Positions 19,700-33,096 of a stretch of 64,000 nt of DNA are shown here, in pieces. The notes below the pieces were generated by a model, which saw nothing but the letters and a program-made list of their open reading frames with translations, ran no database searches and was not told the DNA's origin. The stretch lies in the NCBI RefSeq assembly GCF_003008615.1, contig NZ_CP027657.1, positions 310,001-374,000 on the forward strand, given 5' to 3'. The DNA comes from Pseudomonas mendocina (GTDB lineage Bacteria > Pseudomonadota > Gammaproteobacteria > Pseudomonadales > Pseudomonadaceae). Made by a program: the position numbers and the translations under genes. How positions within the stretch are numbered: position 1 is the stretch's first letter; each line of letters opens with the position of its first letter.

Positions 19700-22306
19700 T
19701 CAGCGCTTGTCCTCGACCTTCCACTTGCCACCATCGTAGAACGCACGCCAGCCGGTCGGCTTGCCATCGACCTCGGATTGCACGTATTGCTCCTTGGTCT
19801 TGCGACTGTAGCGAATCACTGCCGGGCGGCCATCCGGATCCTTCTGCGGAGCCTCGCAAAGGAAGTGATACTTAGGGTCGATCTCATGCTTGTGCGGAAC
19901 GATCTCCAGCACCAGCGGAGCGCGTGTCTCGCGGTTCTTCGGGAACTGGCTGGCAGCGAGGAACAGGCCTGAAGCACCGTCACGCAGCACGTAGGTGTCG
20001 TCCACCTTCTCGCACTTGAGCTCGGGCATGTCCACCTTGTCCATCTTCGGCGGCGCCGCTTCACCATTCTTGAGCAGCTTGCGGGTGTTCTTGCAGCTCG
20101 TATTGGTGCAACCGAAGAACTTGCCAAAACGGCCGGTCTTGAGCTGCATCTGGCTGCCGCACTTGTCGCACTCCAGGCTCGGGCCTTCGTAGCCCTTGAT
20201 GCGGTACTGGCCCTGCTCGATCTCGTAGCCGCTGCAATCGGGGTTGTTGCCGCAGATATGCAGCTTGCGGGTCTCATCCAGCAGGTAGGCATCCATGGCA
20301 GTGGAGCAGATCGGGCAGCGATGCTTGCCGAGCAGCACCAGCGACTCGGACTCACCCTCGTCGTCTGCAGCGATCTCGTCGCCCGGCACCAGGTTGATGG
20401 TGGCCTTGCAACGCTCCTTCGGTGGCAGCGCATAACCGGAACAACCGAGGAACACGCCGGTAGAGGCGGTACGGATCATCATCGGCCGACCGCACTCGCG
20501 GCAGGGGATGTCGGTCAGGGTCGGCTGGTTGGCACGCATGCCACCCTCGCCGGCCTCGGCTGCTTCGAGCTTCTTCTTGAAGTCGCCGTAGAACTCATCG
20601 AGCAGGTTTTTCCACTCACGCTCACCCTGGGCCACATCGTCGAGATGCTCTTCCATGGTGGCGGTGAAGCTGTAATCCATCAGGTTGGCGAAACTCTCGT
20701 CGAGACGCTCGGTGACGATATCCCCCATCTTCTCGGCATAGAAGCGGCGGTTATGCACCGTGACATAACCACGATCCTGAATGGTGGAGATGATCGCCGC
20801 GTAGGTCGACGGACGGCCGATACCACGCTTTTCCAGCTCCTTGACCAGGCTGGCTTCGGAATAACGCGCCGGCGGCTTGGTGAAATGCTGGCTGGGATCG
20901 AGCTGGATCAGCTTGAGGCCCTCACCCTCCTTCATTTCCGGCAGGACATCGTCCTCACCCGGCTTGCTCTGCTGCGGCAGCACGCGGGTGTAACCGTCGA
21001 ACTTGAGGATGCGGCCCTTGGCGCGCAGCTCGAAGTTGCCGGCAGCCACGGTGACGCTGGTGGACAGGTATTCGGCCGGCGGCATCTGGCAGGCGACGAA
21101 CTGGCGCCAGATCAGGTCATACAGGCGCTCGGCATCGCGCTCCATGCCGGACAGCTGGGTCGGGCGCAGGTTGACGTCGGACGGACGAATCGCTTCGTGC
21201 GCCTCCTGAGCGCCCTCCTTGCTCGAATACAGGTTGGGCTTGCCCGGCAGGTACTTGTCGCCGTACTCGCTGCCGATGAAGCCACGCACCATCTCCACCG
21301 CGTCGTTCGACAGGTTGGTCGAGTCGGTACGCATGTAGGTGATGTAGCCAGCCTCGTAGAGACGCTGGGCCATCATCATGGTCTTCTTCACCCCGAAGCC
21401 CAGGCGATTGCTCGCCGCCTGCTGCAGGGTGGAGGTAATGAACGGTGCCGAGGGTTTGCTGCTGGTCGGGCGGTCTTCACGCTTGACGACGCTGTAGCTG
21501 GAGGCCTTGAGCTTCTCCAGCGCGGCCATGGCCTGCGCTTCGTTGACAGGTTTGAAGGCCGCGCCGTCTTCGCGCACCACCTCGAAGCGCACCTTGGCGT
21601 TCTTCGCGGTGCCCAGATCGGCGTGCACTTCCCAGTATTCTTCCGGGACGAAGGCGCGGATTTCTTTCTCACGCGCCACGACCAGCTTCACCGCCACCGA
21701 CTGCACACGACCGGCAGACAGACCGCGAGCGATCTTCGCCCACAGCAGCGGCGAGACCATATAGCCGACCACACGGTCGAGGAAACGCCGCGCCTGCTGG
21801 GCGTTGACGCGGTTGATATCCAACTCGCCAGGCTTGGAGAAGGCTTCCTGAATCGCCTTCTTGGTGATCTCGTTGAACACTACGCGCTTGTAGCGGCTGT
21901 CATCGCCACCGATGGACTCGCGCAGGTGCCAGGCGATGGCTTCCCCCTCGCGATCCAAGTCGGTTGCGAGATAGATGGTGTCGGCATCCTTGGCCAGGCG
22001 GCGCAGCTCTTCGATCACCTTTTCCTTGCCGGGCAGGATCTCGTACTTGGCCTTCCAGCCATGCTCGGGGTCGACCCCCATACGCGTGAACAGCTGACGT
22101 TTGGCCTTTTCCTTGGGCGACAGCGCAGGCGCTTCACCGGCCGCCTTGCCACGCTTGGCAGGCTCCTTGGTGGCACTTGCCGAGCCGCTGGTAGGCAGGT
22201 CACGGATATGGCCGATGCTCGACTTCACCACGTACTGGCTGCCCAGGTACTTGTTGATGGTCTTGGCCTTGGCCGGGGATTCCACGATGACCAGCGATTT
22301 GCCCAT
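19700..22306 (-). CDS. topA: DNA topoisomerase I
   Basis: An 868-residue type IA topoisomerase that relaxes negative supercoils. It has a Toprim domain at the start ([18 protein letters not shown]) with [12 protein letters not shown] acidic residues. The active-site Tyr is in [14 protein letters not shown]. Three C-terminal four-Cys zinc ribbons follow (CRECGRP...C, CPICSTAM...[11 protein letters not shown]...CKN). An 85-residue tail follows the last zinc ribbon, as in other Pseudomonas TopA. The start is upstream of the conserved [13 protein letters not shown]. It is full length and intact. Confidence 0.97.
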   Translation of the reverse strand: MGKSLVIVESPAKAKTINKYLGSQYVVKSSIGHIRDLPTSGSASATKEPAKRGKAAGEAPALSPKEKAKRQLFTRMGVDPEHGWKAKYEILPGKEKVIEELRRLAKDADTIYLATDLDREGEAIAWHLRESIGGDDSRYKRVVFNEITKKAIQEAFSKPGELDINRVNAQQARRFLDRVVGYMVSPLLWAKIARGLSAGRVQSVAVKLVVAREKEIRAFVPEEYWEVHADLGTAKNAKVRFEVVREDGAAFKPVNEAQAMAALEKLKASSYSVVKREDRPTSSKPSAPFITSTLQQAASNRLGFGVKKTMMMAQRLYEAGYITYMRTDSTNLSNDAVEMVRGFIGSEYGDKYLPGKPNLYSSKEGAQEAHEAIRPSDVNLRPTQLSGMERDAERLYDLIWRQFVACQMPPAEYLSTSVTVAAGNFELRAKGRILKFDGYTRVLPQQSKPGEDDVLPEMKEGEGLKLIQLDPSQHFTKPPARYSEASLVKELEKRGIGRPSTYAAIISTIQDRGYVTVHNRRFYAEKMGDIVTERLDESFANLMDYSFTATMEEHLDDVAQGEREWKNLLDEFYGDFKKKLEAAEAGEGGMRANQPTLTDIPCRECGRPMMIRTASTGVFLGCSGYALPPKERCKATINLVPGDEIAADDEGESESLVLLGKHRCPICSTAMDAYLLDETRKLHICGNNPDCSGYEIEQGQYRIKGYEGPSLECDKCGSQMQLKTGRFGKFFGCTNTSCKNTRKLLKNGEAAPPKMDKVDMPELKCEKVDDTYVLRDGASGLFLAASQFPKNRETRAPLVLEIVPHKHEIDPKYHFLCEAPQKDPDGRPAVIRYSRKTKEQYVQSEVDGKPTGWRAFYDGGKWKVEDKR

Positions 22307-22410
22307 GGATCAGAAAATTCCTGAATTGCGAAATATAGAAGGCAGGGAGCCTTAAGGCCCCGCTATATATAGTGGTGACCAAGCGAAGGTCAAGCGCAGG
22401 GGCTGCGCAG

Positions 22411-22653
22411 TCAGACTTCCGAGCTACCGATAGGGCTGACTTCAGCCTGAATCAAAGCAAAGCGTGGAACACGCTTGCCGTCCACCTCGATCTCTTCACG
22501 GAACATGCTCAGCGGCCGCACCCAGAGGCCGAATTCGCCGTACAGCGCCTGGTAGACCACCACCTCTTCCTCGTTCTCGGAGTGGCGCGCCACCCCGAAT
22601 ACGCGATACTGCGGGCCTTTGTAATGACGATAGAGTCCTGGCTGCAACTGCAT
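22411..22653 (-). CDS. DUF1653 domain protein
   Basis: An 80-residue cytoplasmic protein starting QPGLYRHYKGPQYRV, the signature of DUF1653, with conserved YQALYGEFGLWVRPLSMF. It is a small beta-rich domain of unknown function, often found as a stand-alone gene next to topA in Pseudomonas. It lies between the fadA terminator and topA. Confidence 0.85.
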   Translation of the reverse strand: MQLQPGLYRHYKGPQYRVFGVARHSENEEEVVVYQALYGEFGLWVRPLSMFREEIEVDGKRVPRFALIQAEVSPIGSSEV

Positions 22654-22685
22654 GAGCGGTTCCCGAAATAAAAAGCCGTAAAAAG

Positions 22686-22716
22686 CAAAACCGGGGCACT
22701 GGGCCCCGGTTTCTGT
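22686..22716 (-). terminator. Terminator of fadBA
   Basis: AAACCGGGGC (22,688-22,697) pairs with GCCCCGGTTT (22,703-22,712), followed on the minus strand by TTTTGCTTTTT. It is placed 10 bases beyond the fadA stop. Confidence 0.85.
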
Positions 22717-22726
22717 CCGCTAACGC

Positions 22727-23917
<1,191 letters not shown>

Positions 23918-23932
23918 CTAGTCATTGCGCGC

Positions 23933-26080
23933 TTAACCGAAGAACTTCTGGCCTTTGGCGGCCATGTCGCGAAGTTTGGCGGTCGGGTGGTACAGCGCGC
24001 CCAGGTCGGCGTACTTGTCGGCCAGGGCGACGAACTCGGCGACACCGATCGAATCGATGTAGCGCAGCGCACCGCCACGGAAGGGAGGGAAGCCGATGCC
24101 GTAGATCAGACCCATATCGGCCTCAGCTGCGGTGTCGACGATGCCGTCTTCCAGGCAACGAACGGTTTCCAGGCACAGCGGGATCATCATGAAGTTGATG
24201 ATGTCCTCGTCAGTGACTTCACGCTCTTCGACCACGATGGACTTGAGCAGCTCGTAGGCAGCCGGGTCGGAGACCTTCTTCGGCTTGCCGCGCTTGTCGG
24301 TCTCGTAGGCGTAGAAGCCCTTGCCATTCTTCTGGCCCAGGCGGTTGGCTTCGTACATCACGTCGACGGCAGTCTTGCCTTCCACGGCCATGCGATCCGG
24401 GAAGCCTTCGGCCATCACGTCACGACCGTGGTGGCCGGTGTCGATGCCGACCACGTCGGAGAGGTAAGCCGGGCCCATGGGCCAGCCAAACTTCTCCATG
24501 ATCTTGTCGATGCGCACGAAGTCGACACCGAAGCCCAGCAGCTTGGAGAAGCCGCCGAAGTACGGGAACAGCACGCGGTTGACCAGGAAGCCGGGGCAGT
24601 CGTTGACCACGATCGGGTTCTTGCCCATTTTCTTGGCGTAGGCAACGGTGGTGGCCACGGCCACTTCGCTGGACTTCTCGCCACGGATGACTTCCACCAG
24701 CGGCATCATGTGCACCGGGTTGAAGAAGTGCATGCCGACGAAGTTTTCCGGACGCTTTAACGCCTGGGCCAGCAGGCTGATGGAGATGGTCGAGGTGTTG
24801 GAGGCCAGGATGGCGTCCTCACGCACAACGGCTTCCACTTCGGCCAGCACGATCTGCTTGACCTTCGGGTTCTCGACCACGGCTTCGACGACGATGTCGA
24901 CGTTGCCGAAATCACCGTAGGACATGGTCGGGCGGATGGCGTTGAGAGCTTCGGCCATCTTCGCCGGCGTCATGCGGCCCTTCTCGACACGCTTGCCGAG
25001 CAGCTTGGAGGCCTCGTTCAGGCCCATCTGGATACCCTCTTCACGGATATCCTTCATCAGGATCGGCGTACCTTTGGAGGCCGACTGATAGGCGATACCA
25101 CCGCCCATGATGCCGGCGCCGAGTACGGCAGCCAGTTTCACGTCGCGAGCGATTTCGTCGTGGTGCTTGGCCTTCTTCTTCAGTTCCTGATCGTTCAGGA
25201 ACAGACCGATCAGGCTCTCGGCCACCGAAGTCTTGGCCAGCTTGACGAAGCCGGCGGCTTCGACTTCCAGCGCCTTGTCACGGCCGAAGTTGGCGGCCTT
25301 CTGAATGGTCTTGATCGCCTCGACCGGCGCCGGGTAGTTCGGGCCAGCCTGGCCAGCGACGAAGCCCTTGGCGGTCTCGAAGCACATCATCTGCTCGATG
25401 GCGTTGAGCTTGAGCTTTTCCAGTTTGGGCTGACGCTTGGCCTTGTAGTCCAGCTCGCCGGAGATGGCGCGTTTGACCAGATCCAATGCAGCGTCCTGGA
25501 GCTTGGCGGGTGCGACCACAGCATCGACGGCGCCGACTTTCAGCGCGTCGTCGGCACGGTTTTCCTTGCCGGAGGCGATCCACTCGACAGCGTTGTCGGT
25601 GCCGATCACACGCGGCAGACGCACGGTACCGCCGAAGCCCGGGTAGATACCCAGCTTGACTTCCGGCAGACCGATCTTGGCAGTCTCGCTCATTACACGG
25701 TAGTCACCGGCCAGACACATCTCGAAACCGCCACCCAGGGCGATGCCGTTGATGGCGACGACGGTCGGCACGGCGAGGTCTTCGAAATCACTGAAGATCT
25801 TGTTGGCTTCCAGGTTGCCAGCCACCAGTTCTGCGTCGGGCAGTTTGAAGTTGTCGACGAATTCGGTGATATCGGCACCGACGATGAACACGTCTTTGCC
25901 ACTGGTGACAATCACGCCCTTGATCGAACCGTCAGCCTTGATCGCGTCGACGGAGGCGCGCAGCTCGTTGAGGGTAAGACGGTTGAATTTGTTGACGGAC
26001 TCACCCTTGAGGTCGAACTTCAATTCGACGATGCCGCTCTCAAGAGCCTTAACCGTGATGGCTTTACCTTCGTAAATCAT
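23933..26080 (-). CDS. fadB: Fatty-acid oxidation complex alpha subunit
   Basis: A 715-residue multifunctional enzyme: enoyl-CoA hydratase/isomerase (1-190) and 3-hydroxyacyl-CoA dehydrogenase (310-700). The hydratase region has [16 protein letters not shown] with catalytic Glu, and [19 protein letters not shown]. The dehydrogenase has the NAD motif [12 protein letters not shown]. The ATG at 26,080 begins [14 protein letters not shown] as in homologues; the open frame upstream is non-coding. A candidate PsrA operator lies 162 bases upstream, fitting acyl-CoA-responsive control. Confidence 0.97.
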   Translation of the reverse strand: MIYEGKAITVKALESGIVELKFDLKGESVNKFNRLTLNELRASVDAIKADGSIKGVIVTSGKDVFIVGADITEFVDNFKLPDAELVAGNLEANKIFSDFEDLAVPTVVAINGIALGGGFEMCLAGDYRVMSETAKIGLPEVKLGIYPGFGGTVRLPRVIGTDNAVEWIASGKENRADDALKVGAVDAVVAPAKLQDAALDLVKRAISGELDYKAKRQPKLEKLKLNAIEQMMCFETAKGFVAGQAGPNYPAPVEAIKTIQKAANFGRDKALEVEAAGFVKLAKTSVAESLIGLFLNDQELKKKAKHHDEIARDVKLAAVLGAGIMGGGIAYQSASKGTPILMKDIREEGIQMGLNEASKLLGKRVEKGRMTPAKMAEALNAIRPTMSYGDFGNVDIVVEAVVENPKVKQIVLAEVEAVVREDAILASNTSTISISLLAQALKRPENFVGMHFFNPVHMMPLVEVIRGEKSSEVAVATTVAYAKKMGKNPIVVNDCPGFLVNRVLFPYFGGFSKLLGFGVDFVRIDKIMEKFGWPMGPAYLSDVVGIDTGHHGRDVMAEGFPDRMAVEGKTAVDVMYEANRLGQKNGKGFYAYETDKRGKPKKVSDPAAYELLKSIVVEEREVTDEDIINFMMIPLCLETVRCLEDGIVDTAAEADMGLIYGIGFPPFRGGALRYIDSIGVAEFVALADKYADLGALYHPTAKLRDMAAKGQKFFG

Positions 26081-26547
26081 CAACTGATCTCCACGGTATG
26101 GAAGCTGAACAGTACACATCGGAGCCAACCGGCAGGCCAGCTCACGGCACAGCCGTCGAGCATAGCTCCAATCGGTACGACACACCCACCGACGCGATAT
26201 TCGGGCTGTAGTGGCGCGCCTGATAAGGCAAACGCTCAATTCATACGCCCGTTTGATTTGGGTGTGCACACCATCAGGGAAAAGCCTGCACTTGTCAATT
26301 GGCCTCTTTTCGTCGATTTCTCGACGAATTCTGCAAGCCCGGTCATTCGCGGCCTTCAGCCGATTCCGATAAATAGCGTCAATATCGCGCCATTGCGGGC
26401 ATTTTCGGGTTTGTTGCAGGGATACCCGAGTGCCTAGCCAAATCGCCAAGCTCCGGGTACAGTCGTCTCACTTTCAGCTGGCATAGCGCCATCCGAAGGC
26501 AATACAAAAACAAATCGAGCCCCACGATGGGCCACACGGAGTCGCCA
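26081..26547. other. 467-bp divergent regulatory region, fadBA and 26,548 gene
   Basis: A non-coding region separating leftward fadBA from a rightward gene. It contains the PsrA-like site at 26,242 and a run of AT-rich DNA (26,260-26,390). No credible small ORF was found. Confidence 0.6.
26242..26255. promoter_or_regulatory. Candidate PsrA operator of fadBA
   Basis: CATAC-GCCC-GTTTG matches the PsrA pattern (G/C)AAAC-N4-GTTT(G/C) at 9 of 10 defined positions. The window's own psrA gene and its perfect operator lie 9 kb away. PsrA control of the fadBA operon is known in Pseudomonas; this particular site is my inference. Confidence 0.6.
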
Positions 26548-27369
26548 ATGTCGAGCCGCCGTTCGCTTGCATTTCCCCTGAGCGCCCTGCTCGCTTTCCT
26601 TTTCGCATTCCTCTCCCCGCTCATACTCAACGCAGCCCCGTCCGACGATCTGCTACGCCTGCATCAGTTGCGCCTGGCGACACAGAAGAGCCTCGGTGAC
26701 TTCTATATGTACAACGGCATGGAGGGGGATCAGCGCTACGCCCGGATGATTGGCGAGTCGCTGCAGGAAGGCCAAGCGCATCTGGATGGCCTGGGCGAGA
26801 TGCCTGGGGACGCCAGCAAGGCACTGCGGGCGCAATTGCAAAGCAACTGGCAAAACTACCGTAGCGGGCTGCAGGCATTGATGGATGCCATGCGCACCCA
26901 GGGTTTCACCGACCTGCAACCGGTCGCCGACCTGGCCGACAGCAACCAGCGCCTGATGGCGATCAGCCAGGAGCTGTATCAGAAGATTCAGCAGGAAAGT
27001 GGCCAGAGCGTCCCGCCACTCACTCAGAAAAGCCGTGAGCAGAGCCTGCTGATGCAGAATATCGCCCTGGACTATGCTTCACGCAGCGCCTCGGTCGGCG
27101 CCAGTTTCTTCGGCGGCGGCGAGGAACGCGCCATCGACGAGCTGGCTGGAGAATTCGCCAACAAGCTCGACAGCCTCAGCAGTGCCCAGCAGAACACCCC
27201 GCAGATCACTGCCGCACTGAACTCCATTGGCACCAAGTGGCGCTATATCGAGAAATCCCTGCGTAACTACAACGAGAACACAGTACCCTTCCTGATCAGC
27301 AAGTACTCCGACAGCATCATCGAAGGACTGGAGGGCGTTTCCGCACAATACGCCGCCAGTCAACTGTAA
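26548..27369 (+). CDS. Exported helical protein, possible PilJ-like sensor domain
   Basis: A 273-residue secreted protein. The ATG at 26,548 has GGAG 8 bases upstream; an ATG 21 bases earlier does not. A signal peptide covers about residues 1-29 (LSPLILNA ahead of APSDDLL). The rest is long amphipathic helices. The region near 160-185 (LTQKSREQSLLMQNIALDY) resembles the N-terminal periplasmic domain of PilJ-type pilus receptors, but no HAMP or signalling domain follows. It sits next to fadBA in pseudomonads as a conserved hypothetical. Function unknown. Confidence 0.7.
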   Translation: MSSRRSLAFPLSALLAFLFAFLSPLILNAAPSDDLLRLHQLRLATQKSLGDFYMYNGMEGDQRYARMIGESLQEGQAHLDGLGEMPGDASKALRAQLQSNWQNYRSGLQALMDAMRTQGFTDLQPVADLADSNQRLMAISQELYQKIQQESGQSVPPLTQKSREQSLLMQNIALDYASRSASVGASFFGGGEERAIDELAGEFANKLDSLSSAQQNTPQITAALNSIGTKWRYIEKSLRNYNENTVPFLISKYSDSIIEGLEGVSAQYAASQL

Positions 27370-27402
27370 TACCCCTGTTTTCCGGCCTGCCTGGCCCCGT
27401 TA

Positions 27403-27432
27403 GGCCCGGTGTTCGCACCGGGCCTTTCTTTA
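27403..27432 (+). terminator. Rho-independent terminator
   Basis: GGCCCGGTG (27,403-27,411), loop TTCG, CACCGGGCC (27,416-27,424), then TTTCTTTAT. It ends the gene at 26,548. Confidence 0.9.
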
Positions 27433-27529
27433 TCCATTGCAGCAAAGTGTCACGACAAATCACCACTTGTCTCATGCAATGGGGCCATACTTGATGTAGA
27501 GCCATTTTCAACCTTAGGAGATGTTCGCC

Positions 27530-27979
27530 ATGCCCTATCAGCACATTCTGGTCGCCGTCGACCTGACCGAAGAATGCGATCCCGTGGTGGTTCGCGCACA
27601 GAAGCTGGCTCAGGCCAGTGGTGCCAAGATGTCCCTGGTGCACATCGTCGAGCCGATGGCCATGGCGTTTGGCGGCGACGTACCGATGGATCTTTCGATG
27701 TTGCAACAGCAGCAGTTCGAGCAAGCACGCGAACGTCTGGACAGCTTTACCGGCAAATACCCGGAACTCACTGCAGACCAGCGCCACCTGGCTTACGGTC
27801 AGCCGCGCCAGGAAATCCACCGCCTGGCCGAAGAGCAAGGTTGCGACCTGATCGTCGTCGGCAGTCACGGTCGCCACGGCCTGGCCCTGCTGCTCGGCTC
27901 CACCGCCAACGACGTGCTGCACGGTGCGCCCTGCGACGTGCTCGCGGTGCGCCTGAAGAAAGCGGAAAAAAGCGCCTGA
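27530..27979 (+). CDS. Universal stress protein family protein
   Basis: A 149-residue single UspA domain. The start YQHILVAVDLTEE and the nucleotide-binding GSHGRHGLALLLGSTANDVLHGAPCDVL (GxxGxx-type) mark it as an ATP-binding class protein. The ATG at 27,530 is preferred because AGGAG lies 9 bases upstream. An ATG three codons earlier would abut the site. Family members respond to oxygen limitation, stationary phase or stress; the trigger here cannot be read. It stands alone between two terminators or hairpins. Confidence 0.92.
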   Translation: MPYQHILVAVDLTEECDPVVVRAQKLAQASGAKMSLVHIVEPMAMAFGGDVPMDLSMLQQQQFEQARERLDSFTGKYPELTADQRHLAYGQPRQEIHRLAEEQGCDLIVVGSHGRHGLALLLGSTANDVLHGAPCDVLAVRLKKAEKSA

Positions 27980-28061
27980 TATTTAGCGTGTCGCGGGGCT
28001 GCAAGCTCACGCAACGAGAGATAGCCGCAGGGTATGAGGTGCGCGCCGCGCACCTCGACGG

Positions 28062-28748
28062 TTACTCGAATGAATCGCCCGCACTCATGATCAACGGGCG
28101 AATCTTCTGCAGTTGAGTCTCCAGCGACACCGTCATGCTCGATGACATGGAGAAGAAGGTGAGGAAGGCCTTGAGGTTGGAGTCGCCTTCACAGGTGTCG
28201 TGAATGCGCTGCCAGAAGGCCTGATTGACCAACTTGAGCTGCAGGAACAGGCGAACCAGCCCCTTCAATTCCCAGTCGGCCAAGCGCCCTTCACGCATAT
28301 TGAAATACTGCCGCGTCAGGTACAGCGACACGGCGCGCAAGATGAACTCCTGATTGTTGGCAAACGGCAGATGGTGCTGCGCCATCGGCCGCAAGCGCCC
28401 CAGCAACGGGCACGCGCTGGTGGCCATGATCACCCCGAGCAAGGCGCGCAGCCCCTCCTCCAGGCTCAAGTGTTTGGTGTACTCCCGCTCGGGAGTACGC
28501 ACCCAGACACTGGCTTTCTTGAAGGCCGGCAGGCCACGGAAATCCTCGATCACACGATGCAGGTCGACTGCCGCCGGGCAGTGACTGAACTGCTCGCGGC
28601 TAAGCGGACAATTGCTGCATTGTTGATGTTCCAGGCGGGTCCAGGCGGGTGCCTGCCGCGCTTGTTCTGAATCGTACTCACGGTTCAGCTCGATCCTGTA
28701 GCTGAACTGATGATTGTCGTCGAGAGTAATGCGGTACTCGATGGCCAT
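28062..28748 (-). CDS. Conserved hypothetical with Cys cluster (DUF6901-like)
   Basis: A 228-residue cytoplasmic protein. The N-terminal beta-rich part (IEYRITLDDNHQFSYRIEL) is followed by a Cys-rich patch CSNCPLSREQFSHCPAA (Cys44, 47, 57) that could bind metal. A helical C-terminal half follows. I believe it belongs to the DUF6901 group of pseudomonads, stated from memory. It is read toward the USP gene on the opposite strand. Function unknown. Confidence 0.7.
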   Translation of the reverse strand: MAIEYRITLDDNHQFSYRIELNREYDSEQARQAPAWTRLEHQQCSNCPLSREQFSHCPAAVDLHRVIEDFRGLPAFKKASVWVRTPEREYTKHLSLEEGLRALLGVIMATSACPLLGRLRPMAQHHLPFANNQEFILRAVSLYLTRQYFNMREGRLADWELKGLVRLFLQLKLVNQAFWQRIHDTCEGDSNLKAFLTFFSMSSSMTVSLETQLQKIRPLIMSAGDSFE

Positions 28749-28772
28749 GCGGTTCTCCGTCCCCTTTTGAGT

Positions 28773-28811
28773 CTGTTCCCGTTTTCGACGCAGCTGCGCA
28801 AACGGGAACAG
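28773..28811 (-). terminator. Terminator-like hairpin after uup
   Basis: CTGTTCCCGTTT (28,773-28,784) and AAACGGGAACAG (28,800-28,811), a perfect 12-bp inverted repeat 9 bases beyond the uup stop. It could also serve as a transcript boundary for the downstream gene. Confidence 0.7.
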
Positions 28812-28819
28812 CCTCTTTA

Positions 28820-30748
<1,929 letters not shown>

Positions 30749-30986
30749 GGGCATCTCCAGAAACAGGGGGCGCATTCTACCCGAGTTGCAGACAGGCTGT
30801 AGCCGTTTCCGCCCCGGTAGCCGGTGCTTCAGCAACGCACCTGCAATAGCACTGCGCCACGCATTTTTTCTGCATGTGTCCATCTGGCGCGACGGCATTC
30901 ACCGCGCCCCGCCGAAGCGCTAAGCTAAGGGTATGCGACGACACGGAACGTGTTGCCCCACTCTCTGCTTGCCCCCTGGAAATGCC

Positions 30987-32918
30987 ATGCGCGGTCGCCT
31001 TCTTTCTGTAGTTTCCTGCCTGATCTTCACCACCACTGCTGGCCTGGCCAGTGCCGAAGCCGCCAACCTGGCGCAACAACGCCAGTACTACGACGAAGCC
31101 AAGCGTGCTTTGGCCAAGGGCGACGCAGGCCCTTACCAACGCTATGCCAGCGCCCTGCGCGACTACCCGCTGACGCCCTACTTGGCCTATGACGAGCTGA
31201 CCAATCGCCTGAGATCGGCGAGCAATGCGGAAGTAGAAAAGTTTCTTGCCGAACATGGTGACCTGCCCCAGGCCAACTGGATGAAACTGCGCTGGTTGCG
31301 CGCTCTGGCCGAACGGGGTGACTGGAAACCCTTCCTCGACCACTATGACGCCAAGCTCAATTTCACCGAACTGGATTGCCTCTACGGCCAATACCAGCTC
31401 AGCCACGGCCTGACCGCCGAAGGCAACGCCACTGCCGAGAAACTATGGCTGGTGGGCAAATCCCAACCCAATGCCTGCGATCCGCTGTTCGAGCGCTGGG
31501 CCGCCAATGGCCAGCTCACCGAGCAACGTCGCTGGCAGCGCACCAAGCTGGCGGTGGAAAGTGGCAACTATGGCCTGGCCAACTTCCTGATCAAGGGCAT
31601 GCCGACGCTTGGCGAACGCGGCAAGCTGATGGTCGAGGTGGCGCAGAAACCGCAACTGCTGAAGAACACCGCACGCTTCGCGCCAGCCGATGACGCCATG
31701 AGCGATGTGGTCGGCCTCGGTCTGCGCCGCCTGGCCCGGCAAAACCCGGAAGACGCCATGGCCCTGCTCGACGGCTACGCCCAGCGCATGAAGTTCTCTT
31801 CCGACGAACAAGTCGCCATCGCCCGGCAGATCGGCCTGCGCCTGGCGCAGCGCTTCGACCTGCGCGGCCTGCAGGTGATGACCAAGTACGACCCGCAACT
31901 GCGTGACAACACTGTCAGCGAATGGCGTGCACGCCTGCTGCTGCGTCATGGCCGCTGGGAAGAGGCCTACCAGCTGACCCAGCGCATGCCGTCCGACCTG
32001 GCCAGCAGCAACCGCTGGCGCTACTGGAACGCACGCAGCCTGCAACTGGCGCAACCCAACAGTCAGCAACCGGCCGTACTGTTCCAGGCGTTGGCCAAGG
32101 AACGCGACTTCTATGGCTTCATGGCGGCGGATCAGGTCAAGGCGCCCTATGCGCTGAACAACCAGCCACTGGCCCTCGATCCCAAGGTGGTGCAAAAAGT
32201 GCGCAACACCGCCGGCATCAAGCGCGCCATGGAATTCCATGCGCGCGGCCAGATCGTCGACGGGCGCCGCGAGTGGTATCACGTCAGCCGCCTGTTCAGC
32301 CGTGACGAACTGGTGGCCCAGGCGCGCCTCGCCTACGAAATGGAATGGTACTTCCCAGCCATCCGCACCATCAGCCAGGCCCAGTACTGGGACGACCTGG
32401 AAGTGCGTTTCCCCATGGCTCACCGCAGCGAGCTGGTGCGTGAAGCCAAGCGCCGTGACCTGCACTCGAGCTGGGTGTTCGCCATCACCCGCCAGGAGAG
32501 CGCCTTCATGGCCGACGCCCGTTCCCACGCCGGTGCCATGGGTCTGATGCAGTTGATGCCGGGTACAGCCAAGGAAACCGCGCGCAAGTTCGGCATCCCC
32601 CTGGCGTCGCCACAGCAGGCACTCAACCCGGACACCAACATCCAGCTTGGCGCCGCCTACCTGAGCCAGGTGTACGGTCAGTTCAACGGCAACCGCGTAC
32701 TCGCCTCGGCAGCCTACAACGCCGGCCCCGGCCGTGTCCGCCAGTGGCTGCGTGGCGCCAATCACCTCAGTTATGACGTCTGGGTGGAGAACATTCCGTT
32801 CGACGAAACCCGCCAGTACGTGCAGAACGTGCTTTCTTACTCGGTGATCTACGGCCAGAAACTCAACGCGCCGCATCCGTTGGTGGCGTGGAACGAACGC
32901 TTCTTCGACGATCAGTAA
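30987..32918 (+). CDS. slt: Soluble lytic murein transglycosylase
   Basis: A 643-residue periplasmic exolytic transglycosylase of the Slt70 family. Signal peptide at 1-22 (AGLASAEAA). A long superhelical U-domain (about 30-430) precedes the C-terminal lysozyme-like domain with catalytic Glu near 504 (TRQESAFMADARS), then GAMGLMQLMPGTA and the substrate motif AAYNAGPGRVRQW. Its cleavage products are substrates for NagZ (15,106). It diverges from uup and is followed by a terminator. Confidence 0.95.
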   Translation: MRGRLLSVVSCLIFTTTAGLASAEAANLAQQRQYYDEAKRALAKGDAGPYQRYASALRDYPLTPYLAYDELTNRLRSASNAEVEKFLAEHGDLPQANWMKLRWLRALAERGDWKPFLDHYDAKLNFTELDCLYGQYQLSHGLTAEGNATAEKLWLVGKSQPNACDPLFERWAANGQLTEQRRWQRTKLAVESGNYGLANFLIKGMPTLGERGKLMVEVAQKPQLLKNTARFAPADDAMSDVVGLGLRRLARQNPEDAMALLDGYAQRMKFSSDEQVAIARQIGLRLAQRFDLRGLQVMTKYDPQLRDNTVSEWRARLLLRHGRWEEAYQLTQRMPSDLASSNRWRYWNARSLQLAQPNSQQPAVLFQALAKERDFYGFMAADQVKAPYALNNQPLALDPKVVQKVRNTAGIKRAMEFHARGQIVDGRREWYHVSRLFSRDELVAQARLAYEMEWYFPAIRTISQAQYWDDLEVRFPMAHRSELVREAKRRDLHSSWVFAITRQESAFMADARSHAGAMGLMQLMPGTAKETARKFGIPLASPQQALNPDTNIQLGAAYLSQVYGQFNGNRVLASAAYNAGPGRVRQWLRGANHLSYDVWVENIPFDETRQYVQNVLSYSVIYGQKLNAPHPLVAWNERFFDDQ

Positions 32919-32924
32919 TGTAAA

Positions 32925-32962
32925 AGCCCCGATCGGACTCGGTGTCTGATCGGGGCTCTCTA
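32925..32962 (+). terminator. Terminator of slt
   Basis: AGCCCCGATC (32,925-32,934) pairs with GATCGGGGCT (32,948-32,957), followed by CTCTCTACTTCC. It is a few bases after the slt stop. The T-run is weak. Confidence 0.75.
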
Positions 32963-33075
32963 CTTCCTACGCCAGGGTCGGACGACACTCCACCTCAGTA
33001 CCGCATGAATCTCGGCCCAGCACCGCCCGCCTCCATCCCTAGGCGCGGATGTTCCAGCAGCTCGCGGATCATCCC

Positions 33076-33096
33076 GGTGCGCACGGCGCACCCTAC
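33076..33096. repeat. Dispersed 23-bp GGTGCGC repeat, copy 2
   Basis: GGTGCGCACGGCGCACCCTA plus C. The repeat's CTA (33,093-33,095) is the reverse complement of the TAG stop of the MOSC gene, so the repeat supplies that gene's last codon. Confidence 0.8.

Noticed and set aside
20258..22324. A 688-residue open frame opposite topA
   Set aside because: Antisense shadow produced by GC-rich third positions of topA; no homology pattern.
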